A DNA stretch of 64,000 nucleotides. Source: Mikania micrantha (lineage: Eukaryota; Streptophyta; Magnoliopsida; Asterales; Asteraceae). The position numbers and the translations under genes are program-made. The notes under the pieces were generated by a model, which was given only the letters and a program-made list of their open reading frames with translations, did no database searches and was not told where the DNA came from. Numbering within the stretch: position 1 is the first letter of the stretch; every line of letters begins with the position of its first letter. Of this stretch, positions 56,367 to 64,000 are shown piece by piece. Where the stretch lies: assembly GCA_009363875.1 (NCBI GenBank), contig CM018685.1, positions 56,741,087 to 56,805,086 on the forward strand. Reading direction: 5' to 3'.

Positions 56367-56693
56367 GTCGACATCCATGGCGGTTATTTGGCAGTTTATT
56401 CAACTGCCATAGCCAACTAATAACTACCAAACCATCAACATCTTTAGTTCGACCCGTTAACCGACATACTACACATAAATATTTACAATATTTATTAAAC
56501 TAATCAAGCTTAATTTTCCAACATTAACGATTAGCATTTTTCAAAGCTTCTATGAGAAGACGACTTTACTTACTCTTGCTATAGTCATAGATAGTTAAAT
56601 CTTTATTATTAAATTATTTTTAATTAACCTACGTCAATTCGATCATTGACCTAAAAGTCATAGCTTATGTTTGATTTTGGTACAATTAATAAA

Positions 56694-57081
56694 AGGGTAA
56701 ATTTTACTTTTGCTCCTTTATGTATACACAAAATTTCAGAAATGGTTCTTTATGTTTCGAAATGTCAAAATCAATCCTTTAAGTTTCCAAATGTTGCAAA
56801 CCCAGTCCTTTTTCCGTTAACTTTGTTAAGTATTAACTGAATAAATTACCATATCCGAAAATTTATGTAAACATAAATGACCAAAAGTGAAATTTACTCA
56901 ATTACTTGTATGTTTTTTTAACATTTATGCTCCTTTTTCTGTCAATACTTAACAAAGCTAACAGAGAAAAAACAGAGTTTGCAACATTTAAAAACTTAAA
57001 GGACTGATTTTGACATTTCGAAACATAAAGGACTATCTCTTAAATTTTGGGTAATGTAAATGACCAAAAGTGAAATATACC
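56694..57081. mobile_element. MULE-type MITE with long TIRs, perfect 9-bp TSD
   Basis: The left end is AGGGTAAATTTTACTTTTG and the reversed right end AGGTATATTTCACTTTTGG. The arms of about 150 bp share AAACATAAAGGAC and GTTTGCAACATTT-type text inverted. The flanks are ATTAATAAA at 56685-56693 and 57082-57090. The 388-bp body is noncoding. The fragment at 3194-3420 is a relative. Confidence 0.85.
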
Positions 57082-57090
57082 TATTAATAA

Positions 57091-58118
57091 ATGTTGTTTT
57101 CGTTACTCTGTAATATTTTTTTGTTTTTAGTTGGAAGGTTATAGGTTTTATTCATGTGACCTACGACCTTTTTTTCTCATTTGGCCTAAATTCAAGTAGT
57201 TTGTATCTTTAATTTTAACTTTAGAATCAAAATCTTTGTATAACTGGCAAGACTTTTAGGCTTTGAGTTGAGAGATCATAGGTCTGATTCTCGAAACCTC
57301 CAACTTTTTTTTCCTTTTCTATTTAACTAATTTACTTTTTTTTTCTATTTAACTAATTTAATTAAGTTATTAGGCCAGAGAGATAAAAAAACTCGGGTTT
57401 GTGTTTTGTGGCAATCGTTTTTACAACCACAAGACTTATGTTTCTCCTCAGGTGCTTAATCATGTCAATTTTAACGTCGCAACATCATTTTGACATTGCG
57501 TACATAGTTTACAAGCATACCATTTACCACATCAGTATCATCATGCGACCCACCTCGCCACAGCATGCGGAGATTAAAAACCATGTTTGTTCTTATTGAT
57601 CGATTGCGTCTTCAAATTGTAAAGCGACCTCTATCACTATCAAAAACTCAAAAATGCTCCAACTGTTCCGATGCACAAAAATCAAGTGTTTGTTACTTTT
57701 TTTCACATTCAATTGTAAACATATTTTAGGATTTCAAATGTTATGCTTGTTGTTTGTAGGTTATGTTCCCAACTTGTCTTTGTACCAGAATGACTATATC
57801 ATAACCCACACATTTGTCCTTTTGATTAGTTAACATATAAATACATCCAATGCTTCTTCCTTAACTTCAACTTCCAGTGTCGGCTACATGTGGTTAGTCT
57901 GTGCTTTACTACCAACCTGTTCACAACTTTTTTAATACGTTATTGCACGAGTTCATATAAAGTAATACATTGATAAGTTCTTTTGTTCATTTTTAATATG
58001 ATAGTTCTACTATTCATATTTAATAGTATACACATCTTCAATACAAAGTTTTAAAATTTTAAAGTAGAATATAAAATCTATTACAAAGTCACTAATTATA
58101 ATATGACAAACTTATGCA
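57091..58118. other. Downstream flank of the last RLP, duplicate of 9.75-10.26 kb
   Basis: From about 57600 to 58118 the sequence parallels 9780-10265 (for example GATTAGTTAACATA, TTCACAAC, TTCTTTTGTTCAT, TTATGCATCATAAATCATAT). It includes a decayed copy of the exon-like fragment (57605-57700). No intact gene was seen; frames near 57399-57599 have no motif. Confidence 0.6.
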
Positions 58119-61100
58119 TCATAAATCATATACCTTGATCAATTTACTCATGAGACGGAAATATACAGTCCTCCATGATGGTCTAAGTATCCATGGAGCC
58201 AAAATGATCCAAAATCCAGTAACAAATCCAAGCACAATGCTAATAATCAACCCCCGTTCTATTCCATTGTCTTCGTTTTGGTCTCGTTTGTATGAGTGGG
58301 TACTTCACTCAGTACACAAATATCACTTAGCGGAGCTCCACAAAGTTGGTTACCCAAAAAGCTAGACTCACTGAAGCTTTGAAGCTGAGTACAAACTGGA
58401 ACTCTTCCTGTCAAATTGTTGTAGGACACATTGAAGCTACTCAAGAAATTCAATCTCGACAAGCTTGTGGGAAGTTCCCCAGATAACTTGTTTATTGATA
58501 AATCAAATGATTCAAGTGCGTTCATGTCTCCTATATTCATCGGGATCCTTCCTCTCAATGGATTTCTTGATAAATTCAGTGATTTCAACTCTTGAAGGGT
58601 TGTAAGCTCACTTAGGATGGGTCCGAAAAAGTTGTTGCTTGAAAGGTCCAACGTTGTCATTAGTTTAAGAATTGATTTGTAGGTGTACTCTTGTCCTTTC
58701 ATCACTAGTGTATCACTAGCAATAATAGTTGGCGCTACCATTTTCAAGCTAATGTAAAATTCATCAATTGAGTCGGTTGTCCCACTAAGCATGCTAAAGT
58801 TATTGAAGCATCTCGGAATATTTCCTGACAGATTATTTTCAGCAAGATCTATAATCTGTATATATGATAGATAACAAAGTTTTTCAGGAATATTTCCGTC
58901 CAAATTGTTGGACCTAAGATTGAGAATTCCTAACAAGGTGAGTTTTGTTCCAATCCATGGTGGAATATTCCCAATAAGTTCATTTCTACCAAGTTGAAGA
59001 ATCCTTAATGATGACAAGTTCATTAGGAAGAGGGTAATCTTTCGGAGATCTTGTTTCCATGCACGTTCAACCATTTTAGGTTCAACAAAGAACCTATTGT
59101 CCTTGAAATCTCACCAGATAAATTGTTATTTTCCAAAATTAGTACCACCAAACTCGACCAATTGTTCCAACACTCGGGAACGACACCCGACAAATGATTT
59201 TATCCCAAAGAAAGAAATAGTGTTTCTTTCACACCATTAAAACACAAAAATTGATGTAATGATCCCATAAAAGAATTATTTGACAGATCCAAAAATATAG
59301 GCATTAATGAACCATTTGAGAGAGAAGGTAAAGTTCCTGTAAACTGGTTAGAACTTAGGTCGAGTGCATCAAGTGTTGAAGGGAAAAACAAAGTTAATGT
59401 ATCTTTTATATGATTATTCGACATGTCTAAATACGTTAGATTGGGGAATGATCTCCAAAATGACTCGGGAGGCATGGGTGATGAAATGCATGCATTGCTT
59501 ATGTCTAGATTTATTAAATCCCTCTGTGATTGAAGCCATAGTGGAAAGTCAGGCCCCAAAACCCAAGAGTTTAAATACAAGAATCGAATCTGGAAAGGGG
59601 GAACTCAGTCTGCAATTTGCAATTTTAGAGTTAAGTTGTTTTCATTTCCTACTAGATATTTCAAGTTCACTAGTCTAACAAAGTGAGCTTCTGTCACAAC
59701 ACCCGTCAACAAATTGGAAGAAATATCTAAAACAATCAATCTTGAAAGAAGACTAAGGCTAACAGGAAGGTTGCCACTAAGTTGGTTAAATGGAAGATTC
59801 AACACCTCCAACGATGACAATTGTTCGATCGAGTTAGGAATGCTTCCATTCAATCTATTAGAAGAAAGATGCAACCTCTTCAACGATGATAGTCGCCCAA
59901 TGGAGTTAGGAATAGGACCATGAAGTTCTGATTGTGATATAATTAATGATTCCAAACTTGGTGATTTACAATCAAAAATACTTTTAAGCAAGCATGCTAA
60001 ACCAATGTTACCAAAATTGTTTCCTGTCGAATGAAGATATTTCAAGTTACAAAGGTTAACAAACGAATTAGGTATTGCCTTGGTGAGTTCGTTTGAAGAC
60101 ATGTCAAGGCTAAGAAGAGAGGTCAAGTTATGAAGGGAATGAAGCGCTGAACTCGAAACGCCACAATCACCAATATCTAATAATTTCAAGCTACCAGGCA
60201 ATTTTTTTAATACCGACGGAGAACTCATGAAATAATTCCTATAGGCATGAAGCGACTCAAGAGAAGTCAGATTACTGAAGCTATAAATATTACTAGAAAG
60301 AGGGTTGTTAAAGTGACAGAAACTTAAATCCAATGAAAGCAGGCTTGTTAGACTAAAAATCCACCATGGAATAGAAGTGTTAACAAAATGGTTTTCAGAA
60401 ATATCAAGCAGGGAAATGGACGTTAGATTAAGAGAGGGTGTTAATCACCTCAAACCAATCAGTAGCTTTGCTAAGGTCTATGAAACTTATATCCAAATGA
60501 CGCAACCAGCGAAGACGTGACAGCCACTGCATTCTCAATATGAAACCTATTCTGTGAAAACTTCCAATAGAAAGGACACGTAGCTCTGAAATATTCCCAA
60601 TTTGAGGAGGGATCATTCCAGAAAAGTTGGATCTAGAGAGGTTAAGATACCTCAAGTTTCCAAGAGAACCTATGAAGCTTGGAATTTGGATCCTTTTAAA
60701 ATCATTGCAACTCAAATCTAAATACTTGAGTTGCTTTAGCTCCAACAAGGACGGACTTAAATGCCCTCCTAACCTTTGCTTTAAGAGTTCTTTGATACCT
60801 TTAGAAGAGGGCTCATCATATTCACCAGGATGTTGAGGTCCTGGAAGATGAATCTCATGGACATGGCCAGTGATGTTATCACATACAATTCCATCCCATG
60901 TGCAGCATGTGAATCATTTATCCACATATGATAATCATACAAGTCCCAAATCAATCTACCACATTAGATTAAAGGGCATGAATACTTACTTGAAGAAGAT
61001 GATTCGTTCTTGTGTGATGATGAAGAAGCCATGATGATTCCGATTAAGAGTTTTGTTTGTCAATCTTGATGGATTAGAAATTCCTCTAATTGATGGTGTT

Positions 61101-61522
61101 ATCTTCTCTTATCAATTATACGCAGAGAACTTTTTAAGAGGAAGAAAAAATACGTGTATGAAGAATTAGGGCAAACAAACTCCTAAATCATTACCACCAA
61201 TATTACATCTTAGTCCCTCAAGATATTAACTTCCATCAAATTATTTATCTTAACTTTAGGGACTATATTTGTCAAATGGTTAAAAGCCATTTAATGAATT
61301 TCTAACACAGCAGTCGCTCTTCTCACCAGCCCAAGAAGCAAGCCGGTCTGCTTCGTCTATGAGGCCGTGCTTGAACCGGATAAGTGCTTGTCTCTCACCC
61401 TCCATGCATAACGCATCACAAGACTTTTGATCAGAGAAGCACAAATGAATCAAAGCCAAAACAAGAAGCAGCCACAGTTGACATTTAGATGACAAATAAG
61501 AAATTGAAAACCAAACACTCAT
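58119..61522 (-). pseudogene. RLP pseudogene with at least six lesions, including a solo LTR
   Basis: The signal peptide (WLLLVLALIHLCFSD) and LRRNT start (ERQALIRFKHGLIDEADRL) are at 61522-61313. A 400-bp solo LTR then splits the LRRNT Cys pair (SDCC/TWDGIVC). LRRs follow from about 60900. Lesions are: a deletion of about 17 codons with frameshift near 60430; TGA 59605 (where Trp is expected); TAA 59200; a deletion/frameshift near 59035; and a frameshift near 58290 in the acidic spacer. The TM helix (IISIVLGFVTGFWIILAP) and the tail ending KLIKVYDL, with stop TGA at 58119, are readable in another frame. The tail and everything after about 59000 are paralogous to 10266-11189. Confidence 0.87.
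60908..61307 (-). mobile_element. Solo LTR, 400 bp, perfect 5-bp TSD
   Basis: On the minus strand it starts TGTTAGAAATTC and ends GATTCACA. The target duplication CAGCA is at 60903-60907 and 61308-61312. It lies in the LRRNT coding sequence of the RLP. The TGTTAGAAAT start is Copia-like. It contains an ATG (61032) opening a Ser-rich leader (MASSSSHKNESSSS) that meets a consensus splice donor GTAAGT at 60984-60989. Confidence 0.88.
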
Positions 61523-61919
61523 ATTGCTTGCTATTATTAGAAGGGAAATAACAATCGGTCAGTTACTCGATTTTTGGTTTAGAAGAGAATGCATGTGAGA
61601 CTTCAATTTATAAGTAGGCTTTACGTACAAAAACACCCACAAGTACTCATATTCCGTTAAATTCCTTTTTTGATAATTTTCTTTTGATTGAAAATGACAT
61701 ACAATCTCCATATCTTCAAAGTGAAGATCAACTGTCCACTCAACAACATTTTTTAATTCATAATTCATTACAGGAGCATTTTTATACGAAGGCTTTACAA
61801 AAGTCACATAATCTCACAATAATTAATGCCACTTGCATTTTGTCAAGATTTAAAACTCAAAATGATATTCTTGTGGGTTTTTATAACTATAACCTACTCA
61901 ATTTTTTAGTCACATCTTA

Positions 61920-62463
61920 AGGGTCGTTTGGTAACCTTTGAACCATTAAATGATGAATGGTTAAGTTGTTTGAACCATTAAATGTCGAACGAGTTAAGAT
62001 TGTTTAATAACATGTCTGAATAAAAATACATTTTATTTATATAACCCTAAAATATCAAAATAATCCCTGTCGATCTCACCACCGTCATGATCGCTGCCTC
62101 CCCTCCGCCGCAGTCCCAGCCATCGACCTCCCCACCGTCGTCGCCATCGGCGGTTGTTCAGATCGATCGATGTGAAGCGGCGGTGGTTGTCGAGCGGCGG
62201 CTGAACCATGGCCGATCTACCTCACCATCGACCTCGGCAGCAAAGGGTGGTGATCCTTGGCGGCTGAATCGGTTGTGGGGATGGCGACGGGAACGGTGGC
62301 GAGACAACTATAGCAAGGGGAATGATGGGAGCAGACAACGGGAGCAATGGGGAGACGATCTTCTCTTCATTTTCTCCATTCAGATGTTGCCTTCCATTCA
62401 GACATTTGTTCAAGCGTTGAAGACTCATTCAGATTTACTCGGACCCAAACAAACAACCACTTA
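61920..62463. mobile_element. Possible MITE with TTTGG(T) ends and GC-rich core
   Basis: The left end is AAGGGTCGTTTGGTAACC and the reversed right end AAGTGGTTGTTTGTTTGGG. The core (62085-62350) is GC-rich with CGGCGG and CCACCGTCG words, giving open frames on both strands (for example 62087-62488) that I judge compositional. The flanking trinucleotides (TAA and TTA) do not form a clear duplication. Confidence 0.45.
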
Positions 62464-63349
62464 TTCTAATATCTTAAATTCACTTTGACTATAACCACCG
62501 ATAAAAGTTTAGTTTATTTCTTTAACATTTAGGAAAGTATAATTTAAGAAAAAATAAAGTAAGTAAAAGTAGTGATGAGCATACAAAACCGATAACTTAA
62601 AAAAAAACAGAAACGGAACCGAAAATAACCGGAACAACTTAACTGTTCGGTTAAGGTTAAGATAGGGCAATAACCGAACCATTCGGTTACGGTTTCGGTT
62701 TACCCGTCTCTAATAACCAAAATAACCGAACCGATATATCTATTTCCATGAATTTTTTTCTTGCTATCTTTTATTAAATTATAATTACAATTAATTATGA
62801 CGATGTTGAAGTATGTATGTATGTATGTGTATGTGTATGTATGTATGTATGTATGTATATGTATGCATATATTAGATTTTTTTTAAGTTGAAATATGCTC
62901 CAAAAATATATAAAAATTAGTATTTAAAGTTGTCTTTTTAACTAAATAAAAACATTTGAAAAAATAACGGCTTTATCTAGAATAAAAAAGATATAACTTG
63001 GTGCTTTCAAGAAATAATACTTGCATTTTTATTTTATTTTTTCTTGAATTAATATTTTTGTTTTAGTTCATTTCTTAAATATTTTTCTATAAATCATTTT
63101 TAAATATACTTAAAAATTATTTTTTAAATAATCTTTTATTTTATAAAAATAGGTTTTTATTTATATTTTTGTTTAATTTTATACGGATTGTGGATGGTAG
63201 TAAACAATAAAGAACATAATCACCTAGAAGGTATAAGACGAGTCATACATATGCAATTCGATTGTCTTGTAACGAAACTCATTCGATGCAAGATTTAACA
63301 ACATATATATATAATGATCGTGGATTTTTAAATCATATTTTTGTTTTGC
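62464..63349. other. Low-complexity and AT-rich DNA
   Basis: Contains AACCGAAC/GGTTCGG words (62585-62735, typical of nonautonomous plant repeats), a TATG microsatellite (62812-62872) and AT-rich DNA. No gene is seen. Confidence 0.5.
62812..62872. repeat. (TATG)n microsatellite, imperfect
   Basis: GTATGTATGTATG runs are interrupted by GTGTATGTG and end in ATGCATATA, about 60 bp. Confidence 0.9.
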
Positions 63350-63351
63350 TA

Positions 63352-63617
63352 AGGTGATTGTCACTCATATCCAAATCATGCAACCAACGAAGACCTAACG
63401 CCACTATACTTTCATTATCATACTTGTTCCATACCAACTTCTAAGAGAAATGACACGTAGCTCTGGAATATTCCTAATTTCAGGCAGGATCATCCTATCA
63501 ATATTTGATTCAGGCATGTTAAGATACCTCAAGTTTCCAAGAGAATCTAGGAAACCTGGAATTTAGACCCCTTGAGCTGCTTCAGCTTCAACAAGAATGG
63601 ACTTAAAAGCCTTGCTA
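63352..63617 (-). pseudogene. Short RLP fragment (LRRs 1-4 region)
   Basis: The minus strand reads DSLGNLRYLNMPESNID and then IPELRVISL, closely parallel to 60428-60780 of the preceding RLP. It includes the ends of the first LRRs (…LSKATDW-like text with stops). There are several in-frame stops and small deletions. This is a seventh RLP locus, only about 265 bp long here. Confidence 0.7.
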
Positions 63618-63639
63618 GCTAGTGATAGTTCAAAAAAAT

Positions 63640-63960
63640 CCTTATCCGAGACCGAATTGGAAATATGGGAAAATCTGAACCCGAAATATTCGAAAATGCA
63701 TGTATTCGCAAGTTTGGATATCCGGATATTCCAATTCAGATTCGAAAATCAATTATGAAAAATTTTGGTTAATTTTCAGATATTTCGGATATTTTTGATA
63801 ATTTCCAGATATTTTGTATAATTTTTCGGATATCCAAAGTTTTTTTTTTTATTTTTTTTTCTATATTCGGATATCCAAAATTTCAGATTCGGATTCAGAT
63901 GTAGATATTGAACTTCACTATCTTGAATTTTTAGATATTCGAAAATGAACACCCCTACTC
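63640..63960. repeat. GGATATCCGAATATTCG-type low-complexity repeat
   Basis: The stretch is built from ATTCGGATAT, TTCGGATAT and ATTCGAAAA words and closes with GAACACCCCTAC. That end resembles the inverted GGGGTGTTC end of the hAT-like elements in this window. It is probably a nonautonomous element whose other end is near 63640. Confidence 0.5.
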
Positions 63961-64000
63961 TTTTTTTTATAACCGTGAGAACCCACTTAAACATTTGTTT

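Larger units (their letters stand above)
54626..56523 (-). mobile_element. Copia-like LTR element relic carrying an ARID domain
   Basis: On the minus strand a 5' LTR starts TGTTGGAAAATTAAGC at 56523, has TATAAATA at 56359-56366, and ends before a PBS-like TGGCATCAGAGCAG (56246-56259). The first 83 bp of the LTR recur exactly at 54626-54708, after GGGGAGGCA (a possible polypurine tract). The 3' LTR is cut at 54626 by unrelated DNA. The interior encodes one long frame with gag/protease-like and ARID parts but no RT or integrase. A target duplication cannot be read because the 3' end is lost. Confidence 0.7.

Noticed and set aside
57238..57300. tRNA-like text (GATCATAGGTCTGATTCTCGAAACC)
   Set aside because: Slight resemblance to a tRNA B box, but no A box, acceptor stem or cloverleaf could be drawn.
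62087..62488. 133-codon frame rich in Ser, Pro and Arg
   Set aside because: Lies in the GC-rich core of a MITE-like segment, with open frames on both strands, which indicates composition rather than selection.

Overview
The window is nuclear DNA of a eudicot, most likely Asteraceae. The reasons are: AT-rich intergenic DNA with GT-AG introns, plant receptor-like protein (RLP) genes, a light-harvesting-like LIL3 gene, a plant-type Reina-like chromovirus, and LTRs beginning TGTGACA of a style common in Asteraceae. The family assignment is inference. There is no bacterial, organellar or CRISPR content.

The backbone is a one-directional (minus strand) cluster of leucine-rich-repeat RLP loci at about 10.3-11.2, 19.8-20.4, 23.6-31.7, 43.5-46.0, 49.5-54.5, 58.1-61.5 and 63.4-63.6 kb. 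None encodes an intact RLP. Each is truncated, carries stops or frameshifts, or is split by a transposon. The 10.3 kb and 58.1 kb loci belong to one segmental duplication. The 19.8 kb and 23.6 kb tails belong to a direct tandem duplication of about 3-4 kb.

Around and inside this cluster sits an unusually legible set of mobile elements. Left part: a large LTR with PBS and a truncated gag (0.5-3.2 kb); a 2.0 kb PIF/Harbinger-type element carrying only a Myb/SANT-like accessory gene (4.3-6.3 kb); several MITEs inserted in (TA)n tracts (6.7-7.2 and 11.4-13.9 kb); hAT-like elements with 8-bp duplications (15.0-15.6, 15.8-17.5 and 38.9-39.6 kb); and a Pack-MULE nested in one of them that carries a fragment of a BTB/POZ-type gene (16.0-17.1 kb). 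Middle: a young, structurally complete Ty3/gypsy chromovirus (24.4-29.6 kb, LTRs 299/300 identical by eye, TSD AGAAG) splits an RLP pseudogene. A 4.6 kb Helitron (32.6-37.3 kb) carries a decayed NAP1 exon, and a three-exon LIL3 pseudogene lies at 40.6-41.8 kb. Right part: a 2.8 kb solo LTR in an RLP (51.5-54.3 kb); a Copia-like relic whose single frame joins gag/protease-like sequence to an ARID DNA-binding domain (54.6-56.5 kb); and a 400-bp solo LTR in the N-terminal region of the last RLP (60.9-61.3 kb).

The only open, plausibly functional long reading frames are the chromovirus polyprotein and the Harbinger Myb-like gene (after removing two introns). A truncated 307-codon RLP tail and the Pack-MULE ORF are also open. 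All coordinates, joins and duplications were read by eye; family names rest on recognised motifs, not on database searches.
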